From assembly GCA_951640165.1 (NCBI GenBank), contig OX621243.1, positions 7,006,001 through 7,070,000 of the forward strand: a DNA stretch of 64,000 nucleotides, in the 5' to 3' direction. The DNA comes from Pseudoips prasinana. Taxonomy: Eukaryota; Arthropoda; Insecta; Lepidoptera; Nolidae. Positions 34,021 to 45,551 of the stretch are shown one piece after another; positions within the stretch are counted from its first letter, which is position 1; each line of letters opens with the position of its first letter. The translations under genes and the position numbers were made by a program. A model generated the notes under the pieces. It made no database searches, was not told the DNA's origin, and saw only the letters and a list, made by a program, of their open reading frames with translations.

Positions 34021-34207
34021 AATTGGCGCAGCGGTTAAGATTGTCGCTTTACCACTTCTTGTCTCGGGTTCGATGCCCGCCCAGGACATCTATTTGTGTG
34101 TACAATAAATAGTTGTTCTGAGTCTGGATGAACTTTATGTCCGTCAATTATATGTTTGTAAAGTACCCTGCGATACAGGGATTAACTTCCTATGTGCGAG
34201 CTTTAAA
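34021..34207 (+). mobile_element. SINE-D (tRNA-headed SINE)
   Basis: A box ATTGGCGCAGCGGTTAAGAT, B box CGGGTTCGATGCCCGCCC, body GTCAATTATATGTTTGTAAA and 3' block GATACAGGGATTAACTTCC. It appears to have inserted into, or joined onto, the SINE-C copy upstream. Confidence 0.7.
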
Positions 34208-34236
34208 AGGTAAAGCTCGAATAGGAAAAACGAAAA

Positions 34237-34345
34237 AACATAGGTATGTTTATCAGTTGTCTGGTTGCCATAGTACAGGCTCTGCCTAGTTTGGGATCAA
34301 ATAGCAGTGTACTAGTTGTCCCAAGATAATTATTTACTATTATTT
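34237..34345 (+). repeat. SINE-C 3' module
   Basis: TATCAGTTGTCTGGTTGCC, CAGGCTCTGCCTAGTTTGGG and TTGTCCCAAGATAATTATTT. This may be the remaining 3' half of the SINE-C whose 5' part lies at 33921-34020, with SINE-D nested between them. Confidence 0.6.
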
Positions 34346-35399
34346 ATTCCTCATTATCCACAATTTTTTCAATGTGAAGTGGGAATCGATATTCTGGACG
34401 GTACTTTAAAAGATATTTGGTAATAGTAAGTATTAGATTAGGGCACAACCTTTCACGTAAGAAAAGCTGAGTATAATCCTACTGGTAATGCCATTACTTT
34501 TACTCCGATTTTAGGATGCTTTAATTACTAAATTGAAATAAGGACATGATTTCGTTCGTAAAATACGTAGGTATAAAAACATATAACCACTTCTTATTGA
34601 AGGTTAATAGATTAACCGGCGAATCTTCGCGCGGATAGCGCAAGAGATATTGCGGTAGTCGCGATTAAAAAAACTTCCAAACAGTCATTCTTCATACCAG
34701 CTTACGTCAAGCCAGACTTGTATGCAGAATGACGTCACGTTGCATTCGGGTTACCTAGCCGCTTCTAATTCCGGGAAACTATACTTTATGTGTGCACGTA
34801 AAAAATTTATAAAAATACTCTTATCTATTTACGACGTCGCATTTAGCGGTCAAAGTGTCATGAGCTACAACAATTGGCTACGAAACGAGACGCTTAAAAG
34901 AAAATACATGATGTGACAGGCAGAGTAGCAGGTATTTCAATGTTTTTTTTTATTATGTCTCATGAGTCTGTGTCACAATCTCACGTAATAGTAAGTGTAA
35001 ACGATGTCTAAAGAGCATTTACTATGAAATGGAACGTCGCATACTTGTTGATTAGATGAAAGAGGATATCTCCGATAAAAGTGATGTCGTAAGGAAGTCT
35101 CTAGGTAAGTACACTGGTAATAAAAATATCTACATTAAACCGTTACCTACATAAGTTCGAAAAATATTTGACCGAATTTCATTTCACCTATAACTTTTCA
35201 AATTTAGCGTTTCCTTTTTTTATTTTACCAAAGTCACGTCTGTATAAATTTACCTATTATCAATAATTTTTTTTCGTTATCCTAGCGTTTCGTTTGGTCG
35301 AAAAGCTTTTCACCGATGTTATAATTAGCCGAAATAACATTTGTTCGAAGTATTATGTTTCCGAACATTCATTATACCACTGTTTTAATTACCATACAT
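34346..35399. other. No recognisable gene
   Basis: A possible RTE-end echo (GCGGATAGCGCAAGAGA, about 34632) is too short to call. Open frames show no motif. Confidence 0.35.
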
Positions 35400-35580
35400 T
35401 ATACTTTAGGCAGCATGCAGCAGGCATGCAGCATGCAAGCAAACCACCTGCTCTTCAGCTCGCGGGCCGCCCTACCAGGCGTGGACGGGTTAAATTCCCT
35501 ATAGGGGTAGGGCAAACAAGAGGGCGAACACTGAGTGAAGTAGGTTTTGCAGCGTATCGTTTCTGTCCCTAAACTTTATA
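35400..35580. other. GC-richer segment with GCAGCATGCA repeats
   Basis: It opens with overlapping copies of GCAGCATGCAGCAGGCATGC (about 35411-35443) and continues GC-rich to about 35575. A 92-codon plus-strand frame covers it but no domain is recognised. This could be a decayed exon or repeat. Confidence 0.25.
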
Positions 35581-36560
35581 GCACAACACGTTGACTTGTT
35601 AGGACACTATTTTAATTTAGTATTGAAGATGCTACCAAGTACCCGTCTTTATATTTGTGACCAAAATTCAGTAAAATGTCGTTTCGGTGTGGTGAAAATA
35701 TAGCAAATAAATCATTTGGCAAATAAAAAAATTATTAAATAGTAAATGTATTAACCACCTGCTATTGTAACCACATTCTAGCAAATAAATGAAAAATAAA
35801 AGTTCAATAGAGGCTTCGGCCAATAGCAATTTTTTTTTGTAAAATTATGCGGTAAAATTATAAATTAAATACTTGTGACACATGATACTTCGATGATTTT
35901 CCAATATGTCTAATAATACATAAAACAAAAAAGACGTCGGTCAATAGTTCTCGGTAAAATGAAATTCGAACAAAACAAAATCGGAAATGTGACTCGGTCG
36001 CCAGATTTAACACTGACAGCCCTGTACTAAGCCGTAAACATAAAAATCGGTAGTCTTGACATTAAAGCCTACCAGTTTCCTACCTACACGCTCACAACTA
36101 AGATCGTAAGTTATATAATCCAACAGTATAATTATTAACATCCGTTGCATTAAATTTTTTGCGAAGATTACTAATCGTTGGTACCAGCCAGCATTACAAT
36201 ACTACGCCTCGTAAATCTCAGGCTTCAAGTCACAGACATCCGCATTTACTACGCGGAGAGAACACTAGAGGGGGAGGTGCTAAGGATGTCACTCAAATAA
36301 AGATAACTTGTTCAAGCATTACACGGTAACTGGTGTATTTATAAACATTTATATTTAATGTTTTTATATGCAATTGGATTAGCTTCTAGTAGACGTTTAT
36401 GTATATAAATAATATAAACAATGCATCGGCTGAATTATGCAGTGACACATTCTGAAACGCAAATATTATTAACACAACCAGATTTTTATGCAAGTAGTTA
36501 TAAGTTGTCTCCATAAAAATTGAACATGGCTTCACTGCTTACAAGTAAATTTTATTAGTG
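35581..36560. other. No recognisable feature
   Basis: AT-rich spacer without support for genes or known repeats. Confidence 0.4.
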
Positions 36561-36569
36561 TGTGTTCAT

Positions 36570-36838
36570 CATTATAGTTAGATGCTCTAACCGATCCGTA
36601 AGCGACCGGCAAGGTTAAGCAACTAGGCTCGCGGTCAGTCCATAGATGGGTGTCCACAAAAGTGGTTTAATTTCTGAGTATATTTGAGCTTCAGTGGGCA
36701 CGTTAAACTGTCCTTGCCAGTTGTGGTCATTAGACAAAAACCGTTAAGCCATGTCAGAGGCCTACTGGACGGCTTAAACAACTCTGACACTAGGGTAACC
36801 ACTGTCCAAACGATAAGTAAGTAAGATCATTATGTTAA
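36570..36838 (+). mobile_element. 5S-headed SINE
   Basis: The head reads GATGCTCTAACCGATCCGTA, AAGGTTAAGCAACTAGG and CATAGATGGGTGTCC. The body has GGCACGTTAAACTGTCC and CTGACACTAGGGTAACC, and the tail is CGATAAGTAAGTAAG. The second 5S-like box carries one change (GTGTCC instead of GTGACC). Confidence 0.7.
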
Positions 36839-36844
36839 CCACAA

Positions 36845-37135
36845 GATTTCACCCAAGGAGCTCTACAATGGCCAGTCTTGCACTATCCGCATCCAGTTGT
36901 TTTCAGCGACTCCCACACAGGTTATCGGTCCACCTTGTAAGGGGCCTGTCCTTGTGTGCATAATTCAAGAGGAGCTGCCATAATCGCTTGGCAGACGGGT
37001 TGACGATCACGGTATAATGATCATAAATACGCTGCTGCCCATTCTATGGCAGATACTACCTCGGGCCGACTTCTACGCTCCCTATGGGATGAGATGGGGG
37101 AATGACATTAATGTGGCCGTCACCAAACAACAGAA
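36845..37135 (-). mobile_element. Short RTE-derived composite element
   Basis: On the minus strand the leader-like part (TTTGGTGACGGCCAC, CCCCATCTCATCCCATAGGG, GTCAACCCGTCTGCCAAGCG) is followed directly by an RTE 3' coding end (AAGGTGGACCGATAAC, GAAAACAACTGGATGCGGAT). This copy retains more of the C-terminal coding end than 2684-2940, so the internal deletion point differs. Confidence 0.6.
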
Positions 37136-38013
37136 CTGTTGTTGTTCACTAGTATTAACTACATGAGTTTCTTATCTATGACAAACGAGCACGTTCGTGA
37201 CATTTAAAACGTAGATTTCTTATTATTATGTGTTATCTGTAACGCATAATAGATTTGAACAAAAACTATAACTTTCTCTGTAAATAACTTATTCACAGCG
37301 GTACTATAGAATATCCTTTCTTTCCTACTTTTTTTTAATATTTACATTTCAATTAAAAATAAAATCTGGCAACCAGCAACCATATACGTAACTTCTATAT
37401 ATCTAAGTTCAAAAATGGCACTTAGCGGCAGCCCTATCCGTAAGGCAGGACAGTGGCATGCGTCCCGTCTTTTGTTTTGCAACTCAATTAAAACTTGGCG
37501 GTTTGAACCGACCACGGTTTAGTCGTAAGCGACTTCGGGTACACATGTACAGAAATCCGATGGCTTCCGAATAGATTTCAAGCAGTTTGTTGCAAGCACA
37601 GATGTAGATGAAAGTAATGAAGTAACTTACACCAGAGTAGGTAATCCAGACAACCCCCATAAAAAAAGAGACTGACTATACAGGGCCATGAGTGACTCAT
37701 CCAATTAACTAATTACCAACCCCATACACGGGCAATTTCTATTTTTTTATTTATATGCATGGCTTCCGTGTATGGTCGTATACTCTCATCGTGAATTCTT
37801 ATATTGTCTTAGTTTTATATCTGTGGTAAACATTTACACCTTTGATTCGATTTGGTTCAAGGAAGTGGCCGGTTGATGCAACCGGATTCGTCGTAGTTTC
37901 GAATTTAAATTCCGTACACGCCAGCAGTACTTTGTGGAATATTAATATGTTATTAAAGAATAGTAAGTAAGTTAGTAACTTTTATTGAATATCAAATACA
38001 ATTTTACAAGATT
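37136..38013. other. No recognisable feature
   Basis: A slightly GC-richer stretch at 37420-37560 has no ORF or partner in the window. Confidence 0.4.
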
Positions 38014-38154
38014 GTAAAGACGCCAGCACATCAATCTACCCCAATCTGCCAAATTTTCCCAATTGAAAGTGAACCTTATGCTTTAGTGATAATGTTGAAA
38101 ATCTATGAAAGAAATTTGACAGATTGGGGTAGCTGGATGTACTGGCGTCTGTAC
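38014..38154. mobile_element. MITE-like element B, copy 2
   Basis: Terminal inverted repeats AAGACGCCAGCACATCAATC and GGATGTACTGGCGTCTGTAC. It shares the interior TGAAAGTGAACCTTA and GAAATTTGACAGATTGG with copy 1 at 13796-13933. Confidence 0.7.
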
Positions 38155-38383
38155 TAATGGTGACCTTATCGGTAGGTGCGATCGCTTATAAGCAACCGAT
38201 TGAAGAAAATGTAGTAAAAGGTGTTCTTTTCCTACGGTATACTGTTTTATATATCTATTTATTAGAATATATTGTTATATCTATTGAATTTTGTTAGTTT
38301 TAGTTAGGTTACGGGTAATTAATTCAAATATCCTCATTACCAGTTTTGCGGATTCCCTTATAATATTCCGTATAAAGTTGTCT

Positions 38384-38439
38384 ATAACACAGATACTAAA
38401 GTGCAATAGATGGCTATTGCACTTTAGTATCTGTGTTAT
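38384..38439. repeat. Perfect inverted repeat, 25-bp arms, 6-bp loop
   Basis: Arm ATAACACAGATACTAAAGTG.. is followed by loop GATGGC and the exact reverse complement. Confidence 0.9.
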
Positions 38440-38592
38440 GAAATTATATTTTGCCTTAAGAGTATTTAACTTTAATCTGTGATATCAGAAGCTTGTTTTT
38501 GAATAACTGTGGTAGAAGGAATTTTGGCTTACACTGTTTCTGAGCAATAAATTGATTTTGTAAAACGAATAAGATTCAGATTTCTTATCATA

Positions 38593-38627
38593 TACCAACC
38601 CTAAGCACAAGCACGTTAGGGTTGGTA
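38593..38627. repeat. Short inverted repeat, 12-bp arms
   Basis: TACCAACCCTAA and TTAGGGTTGGTA flank an 11-bp loop. Confidence 0.75.
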
Positions 38628-39332
38628 AGAAAATAAAATAAACATGTTAAGTTTTTGTTTTGCTACAAATAAGACCACCCACATTAGTAAGTCGCGGAAT
38701 ACAGGGCGATCCCTTTCAATAGATTACTGAGATGAGACGCAATCTGAGACTACTAAAGGGGAGGGGGGGGGGACGTACAACCAGAGGTCAAGCAGCTACG
38801 TATTCCCCCCCCATACCGATAAGTGCTTACCGTATAAGGCGCAGGTAGTTCCCCACCCGAGCTCATAGAGCGAAATAACGCTTTCTTTACTCTACCTCTC
38901 ATAAAATTATTATCATTACTTTTACTAAAGTAACTAGCTACCTTTTCCAATTTATAATATTAATAACACCTCATAGTCATAAACCCATTTTCCCCGTAAT
39001 CAGTAATCTTGCTATATGTCATGCGCCCGCGCCGCGTCGCTTGTTTGAACAAGTGTTAATATCGTTACGTAAACATGTCCTCAAGTTACAATGGTCGCAT
39101 TGTTCCGTTTTTATTAAGTTTTAAGTTTTGAGGACAATCTCCGTGGACGAACTTGTTGAGTACTAAAGTTATATGGAACAAATAAGCAATAAGTAGTGGA
39201 TTTGCAGTTGATAAATAACTCATAAAAGTCGGTTTATCAGATACTAGATCTTTAGGAGTGCCACGAGATGTATTTGAAGTTTTACCTGAGTACGAGGAAA
39301 GGAAATTACTTTGAATGCTGTAGGTATACTTC
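38628..39332. other. No recognisable gene
   Basis: Contains a G-rich run at 38757-38772 and a C-run at about 38806. A minus-strand 101-codon frame at 39086-39391 shows no motif and partly overlaps the next repeat. Confidence 0.4.
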
Positions 39333-39975
39333 ATTGTGCTATACAAATGAAGCCACGCTGGTCTTTTTAGGTTTCCGTAGCCAAATGGCAAAAAACGGAA
39401 CCCTTATATATTCGTCATGTCTGTCTGTCTGTCTGTCCGTCCGTATGACACAGCCATTTTTTCCGAAACTATAAGAGCTGTACTGTTGAAACTTGGTAAG
39501 TAGATGTATTCTGTGAACCGTATTAAGATTTTTACACAAAAATAGAATAATAATAATAATTTTAGGGGTTCCCCATACATAGAACTAAAGCTCAAAATTT
39601 TATTTTCATCGTTCCTAAAATGTGGGGTATTTATGGATAGGTCTTCAAAAATGATATAGAGGTTCCTAATATAATTTTTTTTCTAAACTGAATAGTTTGC
39701 GCGAGAGACACTTCCAAAGTGGAAAAATGAGTGTCCCCCCCCCCCCCCTGTACCTTCTAAAATAAGGGAATGATAGAACTAAAAAAAATATATGATGTAC
39801 ATTACTATGTAATCTAACAACGAAAATTGGTTTGAACGAGATCTAGTTAGTCATTTTTTTAATTCTTCATAAACCGTAAACCGCAATTTACCTTTCATTT
39901 AATCAATTAAAATACTTGCTGCTACGGAACCCTTCATGGGCGAGTCCGACTCGCACTTGGCCGGTTTTTTAAAAG
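39333..39975 (-). repeat. CGGCCAAG-family dispersed repeat, long type
   Basis: On the minus strand it starts CCGGCCAAGTGCGAGTCGGA and ends near TTCCGTTTTTTGCCATTTGG and CTACGGAAACC. The interior includes a C14 tract (39735-39748) and a (GACA)n run (39417-39437), both also present in the copy at 56071-56675. Confidence 0.65.
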
Positions 39976-40524
39976 CTGTTGAGTTCAAATCCCTCGGTAG
40001 TCGCGGCAATTAAAGACACCCTCTACGATCGGTCTCGTCCACCACTAACATTTAAAACGGATCCGGAAGACGATATCACGACTTACCTAGAAAAAGTAAG
40101 GATCCCGTGGCACTGTACATAAAACGATATATTATCGTACTCGCCGAGCGTATGACCGCAAACGCACCCCAACACCATCGGCCTCCATGATCCTTACTTT
40201 GAATTCGAATCGATGAAATACCCCAATGATCAAACGTTGTCCAACGATCGTCAACCAATGATCTTGAACCCCAATGTTCTGAACGTTGCGATAAACGGCC
40301 CTAAAACCGACCCCCTCATGCATTTTCACCTCAGTAGCCGGCCTCACTCGTGGTTAAAATCCCAAAGGAAGGTGCGGGGACTACTGGCAAGTACTTAGTT
40401 TGTATTCTAATTTTCTAGATCGTTTGAGGTTCAGATTTATTGTCCAGTGGAGCAGTGAAAGGCCTCTAGGCTTGGGAACATCACGTAGAAAAAAAAGTAA
40501 GAGTATTACAGATTATATACAATT
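39976..40524. other. Unassigned GC-richer segment
   Basis: 40010-40410 is GC-richer than its surroundings and has overlapping 60-71-codon frames on both strands, but no motif of any family I know. It could be a decayed coding piece of a transposable element or of a host gene. Confidence 0.25.
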
Positions 40525-40796
40525 ACTAGCGGCCCGGTACGTGCTTCGCTACGTATAAGTAGCTAGTAGATAATAAAAAAAAATTATTAAGTTCATTTAT
40601 TCAAACAAAAAATTTTAAATTTCTAAAAGATGTTGATTTTACACTGTTTCAAGACTTTTTTAAATTTTCTCTACGTACAAACCTTCCCTGGACTTCCACG
40701 AATAATTCAAGACCAAAATTAGCCAAATCGGTAAAGGCGTTGTTGAGTTATAACATTACAACGAAAAGTGGCATTGATTTTTATATATATAGATAT
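40525..40796 (+). repeat. AGCTGTGCCC-like repeat, ACTAGCGGCCCGG type
   Basis: It starts ACTAGCGGCCCGGTACGTGC and ends TTTTTATATATATAGATAT. The overall design (ACTAGC start, C/G-rich first 30 bp, TATAGAT end) equals that of the other family members, though the sequence differs. Confidence 0.55.
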
Positions 40797-40799
40797 AGT

Positions 40800-40955
40800 T
40801 AAAGAAGTACCCTAAACCGGCAAGCATGTATGAAGAGTATCATGACAGTAAACGAGGCAAAAGAGGTGTGCAAAGAACGTGATGAATGGAAATCCGTTGT
40901 CTCTGCCTACCCCTCTGGGAAATAGGCGTGAGTCTATGTATCTATGCATATTAAA
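40800..40955 (+). mobile_element. RTE-2 LINE C-terminal end, 5'-truncated
   Basis: Its coding end reads RQACMKSIMTVNEAKEVC and WKSVVSAYPSGK, then a stop and a TATGTATCTATG tail. It starts at almost the same point as the 17910 copy. Confidence 0.65.
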
Positions 40956-41868
40956 TATAAATTAAACTCTTGTAGAAACTGATGGAGCTTTAGAAATAGA
41001 AGTAGAAAAAAAAAACAAAGAAAAATAATTTTCAGTTCAGGTTTATGAGCAAACTTTGCACCTGTATAGCTAAAAAACTTAAAGGTGACGACCCTAGCAC
41101 ATTCTAAGTAGGTAATAACTTAACAACTCAAGTATGCAGGCACTGATAATGAACACACATACACGCACACACCCACACGTCCACACGAAAGCAAACATTG
41201 CAACAGGGCCATTGTTCAAACATCGCTCAAATGACTAACATTGACTTTTTGAACCAACTTTATACCGATGGAACCTTTTCGGTACTATAATGGCGACCTG
41301 CTTAGAATAATTTACTGTTATGCAAATAAGTGTTAGTTATTGTACCGTCGTCGACAAATTAGTGGAAACACTTGGGTTACAAAATCGGACCTTATTACCT
41401 TCGTAATAAAGATGCCGTCAAAGTCAACGCAAACCGGCGTTGTGTCAAATGGATTTTACCTGCTAAAGACAGGAACCTTGAAAAAACTGATTATAATAGT
41501 ATTTCAAGATGGTAGAGCATAGCTTTATCGTTCTATGATCAATTCGATTGGGCAGCCGAGCGCGTAATATAAAATAGTGATCCAGGCCGAGTTTCAGCTA
41601 AAACGGCCTATCTTAATGGTACTAGCCAACTATCCAGAGCATTATTATTGTGCAGGAGTGTGTGCGTAAATACAGGTACGCTGTCTATTGCCACTCACTC
41701 ATATTACGACGGGAGGGCTATCCGATACAACCGGAGCCGTAGATGCCTAACTACTTTAATTGTCTTCTGACTAGTGATTTGAAGGTGTCGTGGGAATAGG
41801 AGACATTTTGAATAGTGTTCTTTTATTCATAAAAAACGGTGGTCCTATATTTTCTACTATATCCTTGA
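40956..41868. other. No recognisable gene
   Basis: A short CA-rich stretch lies at 41155-41180. No gene is supported. Confidence 0.4.
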
Positions 41869-42104
41869 TAGACCGGTTGGCGTGGTTAGTAGATACTTGC
41901 CTATCAGGCCGCAGGTCGTGGATTCGATTCCCACCCAGGACAGATATTTGTGTGCATCAACATGTCTGTTTGTCCTGTGTCTGGGTGTAATTATTATTTA
42001 CAAAAGTAAAGTGGTATGTCAGTAATGTGGCTTCCATAGTACAATCTGTGCTAAGTTTAGGATTGTGTGAATAATGTCCAAGAATATGATTACTATTATT
42101 ATAT
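41869..42104 (+). mobile_element. SINE-A
   Basis: A box GGTTGGCGTGGTTAGTAGAT, B box GTGGATTCGATTCCCACC, body ATGTCTGTTTGTCCTGTGTC, and a 3' module ending in a (ATT)n tail. Confidence 0.75.
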
Positions 42105-42654
42105 TTCAAGTTTGCCTTGTAAGTACATCAGGATACGCCGCTGTGATCATCATCAACATCAGCAACATCATCACCTTGATCATTGGTGGATGCACCTTGA
42201 TCCTCTCAACATCTTTAATACGTAGATAGTAAGGGTCATTATTGCATAGTTAGTTTACTATTTATAGGCTGCAGGTTCTTAGAGTGCTAGCTAGATCGCT
42301 AACATAGCCTAGCATGGTGAAATTTCACGTCTCTCAATGCCTTTCAACCAATCAAATCACAGAAAAACATGACTGCAAACATGGGGATTGGTCAAACGCT
42401 TTAGGGGAACATGACTCATCAGGCATGAAGGAAAGTTAGCGTGCTCGGGTGATGGTACGTTGTAAACTTACTAGAGGTCTCTACGGTAACTGATTATTAT
42501 GAGGGAGAGAAGTGGAATTGTATAAAATGGGTATTATCGTGAATAGCTACTACCTAAAGCGCAAAGTAGAAAGAAAGAAATAACGAGGATGTAGTCCCAA
42601 AGAGAGAAAAAGGTACACAGAAATCGTTTGGGCATTTAGATTTTACTGAAAAAA
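42105..42654. other. No recognisable feature
   Basis: A CATCATCAACATCAGCAACA stretch at 42145-42175 is simple sequence. No gene is seen. Confidence 0.4.
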
Positions 42655-42862
42655 GAATACCTGGCCTGTGTTAATTGTAAGACTCCGTCGAATATTTTCA
42701 AATCGACAGAGTTTTGCGAGGAACAGTCAGGTGAGGAGTACCCTAAACAGGCGAGCAAGTACGAAGAATACTATGAGAGTAAACGACGTAAAAGATCATG
42801 ACAAGTGGAAATCCGTTGTCTCTGCCTACCCATTTGGGAAACAAGCGTGAGTCTGACCCGTG
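42655..42862 (+). mobile_element. RTE-2 LINE C-terminal end, decayed
   Basis: Its coding end carries QVRSTLNRRASTKNTMRVN and WKSVVSAYPFGKQA, with a deletion that removes part of the AKEVCK block. It begins further upstream in the LINE than the 17910 and 40800 copies. Confidence 0.6.
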
Positions 42863-43046
42863 TGCTACTAGCCCATTGCCGTCTCAACAAACACCTGATC
42901 ACCGTAGCATTGGTAACTCGCGAACTTGTAGGTTCTGAACCAAAACACTACCACTGCTCTAACAATTTGGACCTCTGATACATAAACCCAACACCATCTA
43001 CTGCCCCAGGACGATGATAGAGTCTCTTATCCCAAAGAGATTTTGT

Positions 43047-43338
43047 AATTTGTCTATGTTAGAGGCGCTCATAGCTAGGATGCTCTCACAGGTCCGTAAA
43101 CGATCGGCGAGGTTAAGCAACTAGGCTCGCGGTCAGTCCATAGATGGGTGGCTGCCTAAGTGGTTTAATTTCTGAGCGTCTCCGTGCTTCGAAAGGCACG
43201 TTGAGCTGTCGGTCCCGGTTGTAGTCATTAGATAACAGTCGTTAAGCCATGTCAGAGGCCTACTGGGCGGCTTAAGCAACTCTGACACTAGGGTTACCAC
43301 TACCCATACGATAAGCAAGCAAGCAATTTGTCTATGTT
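43047..43338 (+). mobile_element. 5S-headed SINE with 14-bp target-site duplication
   Basis: The element (43061-43324, 264 bp) is flanked by the perfect direct repeat AATTTGTCTATGTT (43047-43060 and 43325-43338). The head has GCGAGGTTAAGCAACTAGG and CATAGATGGGTGGC at the spacing of the two internal promoter blocks of 5S rRNA genes. The body has GGCACGTTGAGCTGTCGGTC and CTGACACTAGGGTTACC, and the tail is CGATAAGCAAGCAAGC. A 14-bp duplication plus a short tandem tail shows insertion by target-primed reverse transcription, so it is a retroposed SINE. Confidence 0.8.
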
Positions 43339-43496
43339 GCTGGGATAGAAAGTGAAGTTTAGTTGTGGAGTGAGCACCGAATGTAACTTCTGGGTGCTGA
43401 AACTAACCCTCGAAACAATTAGAATAACTGAATTAAACTTATAGAAATCTTTCAACTTATTACTACTTATGATTAATTAGAATAATTTAGGTCGCT

Positions 43497-43629
43497 ATTT
43501 AGAAATCGATCTTTACTCGGAGCCGGCGTAAACTTCACGCTCGACGAGTCCATTTTGAAATCTGATTGGATAATCAGCTCCTCGAGTGTGAAGTTAAGGC
43601 CGGCTCATAGTTAAGCTAGATTTCTAAAT
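43497..43629. mobile_element. MITE-like element with 53-bp imperfect inverted repeats
   Basis: Left arm ATTTAGAAATCGATC..GAGCCGGC..AACTTCAC pairs with right arm GTGAAGTT..GCCGGCTC..TAGATTTCTAAAT at roughly 85 percent by eye. The centre carries CTGATTGGATAATCAG. There is no ORF. Confidence 0.65.
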
Positions 43630-45551
43630 ACAGATATTTAAATATAAGGTGACCTTAGTAATTAGGGTAAAGCGACTACAACTAGGTCATAAATACTTTT
43701 TAGCGATTGAATGGGTATTCTTAAAACATATCTAAGATTCGTACCAAATTATTAAGCTTACAGATAAAAAATCCCGTAAAGAAATTAGTTGAACAGTTTA
43801 ATAGATACAGTTCCACACTAACGCCCATACAATCCAGCATATGGTGCTGGTCAGCTGGATGTACAACTGCAAAAACACTGCAACCACTATCACGCTCCAT
43901 GGCCAGAGAGCACTCACTCTGGGGTTATAACCTCGACTCAGCGCAGTTACTGACGGATAGATGATGCGAGTTACTTAGATTGTATTTTTTGCTCAATGAC
44001 ACGAACTCTCGATCATCTCAACTGTCGAAAGTTAAAGCAGTGAAAAGTAACGTCGAGCTAAAAAAATACTGAAACAAAAGGCAAACACTAGACCGAAGCA
44101 TAACCGTAGTCTTTAAAAGCATAACAAGCGTCGGACTATCTCTTTATTTGAGTTAAATTACTGCGATTTAATATTGTTCGCAAACCTGGATATTATTAAT
44201 ACCAAATGCAGACACTATAAAACTTTAGTTCACGTTCGACATTTAACTGTAGATATGTATTATAAGCGATTGAGCTAAAAATATTTCTACCTATTCTGCT
44301 GTACAAATATTAAATGAACATCGGAAAACAATTAAAAACTCATCGCTAAAACGGATAGAAAATTTACATTTTTCTACAATACCTAAATTTGCTTTTAAAT
44401 GCGCCTCAGTAGTTATTCTGAATGCAAGGCACGTTAGTTGTAAATTGATTCGAAGGGAAGGTCAAAGTTAGTGTACATTGCCCGCCAGCAACGGGCGATC
44501 GGCAAAATCGTCGATGCTAAACGAGGCGTGTAAACATAACAGTTTAACTACGGTAAAATATCGTATTGTAGTGATGTGCTTGATTGTGTTACGTGTAGCA
44601 GGGATTCGCGTTAGGGCTGCCGGTGCACCGTAATGTTATTTTTTATTTTTTATTGGTATCTACGTCTATTTTTTGTAGAAATAAAGTGGTCTATATTGTA
44701 CTGCAGTTGAATTTAATTTAGATATAGGTGCAGTCATCAAAACAAGTAGCTAAGCTTAAGCCAATAATGCCAACTACATGGTATGAGTGAATTGTGGACT
44801 AAAATATCGCATTAAGTTATATATTTTTAGGACTTTCATTTAAAATTATGACATCCGTGGTTTAGCGTCTTACTCTTTTTTATAATAAAGAGGTTCGAGT
44901 TTACGATAAGCCCAAATTAAAAAAAATAAATAAATAGTACTAAACAACACACAAAATGTGTTGAGTGATGTTATAACCACACTAGGTAGGTAATTTGAGG
45001 CCTAAGTCATATATTATTCACTGTGGTCTATTCCTAAAAGGTAGAGAAAATTGTCAATCGAAAGTTGTCATCAAAGCACCAAAAGTATTAGACACACATA
45101 AAAATAGTTTAAAAGGTCACTGAATGAAGAAGCAATATAACACTGACCTCAGATAAATTGGCAAAGTAGGAGAATAATAAAACTAAGGCATTAAAGTCCC
45201 AAGTGTCCGTTATTTCTTTCTATCTCAATGTGACGTACAGCAATCATTAGTAACAGTATAAAAGAAATATCAATTAACCTGAATAAAAGTCAAATTGTAA
45301 GGAGACAATGAATTGGTCGTGTGACATTAATCATATCAAAGTTATTATAAAAACATTATGGCTAATGAAGTTTTTAATTATTTTCGTCTGAGGTTAAGTT
45401 TATTTTTCCATGAAATCCCCGTTACAAATAAATATTGTAATTAACTTCGTATTAAAAATTGTCTATCACTCTGTCGTTAAATGACATTTGATTATGATAT
45501 ACCATGCAATGCTACTGATTTATATTCAAAATGGAAAAATTTCATTTATTT
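43630..45551. other. No recognisable gene or repeat
   Basis: Nearly two kilobases with no long open frame and no repeat shared in the window. 43800-43980 is mildly GC-richer. Confidence 0.4.

Noticed and set aside
34632..34655. Another truncated RTE end
   Set aside because: Only about 17 bp match and there is no tail or coding continuation.
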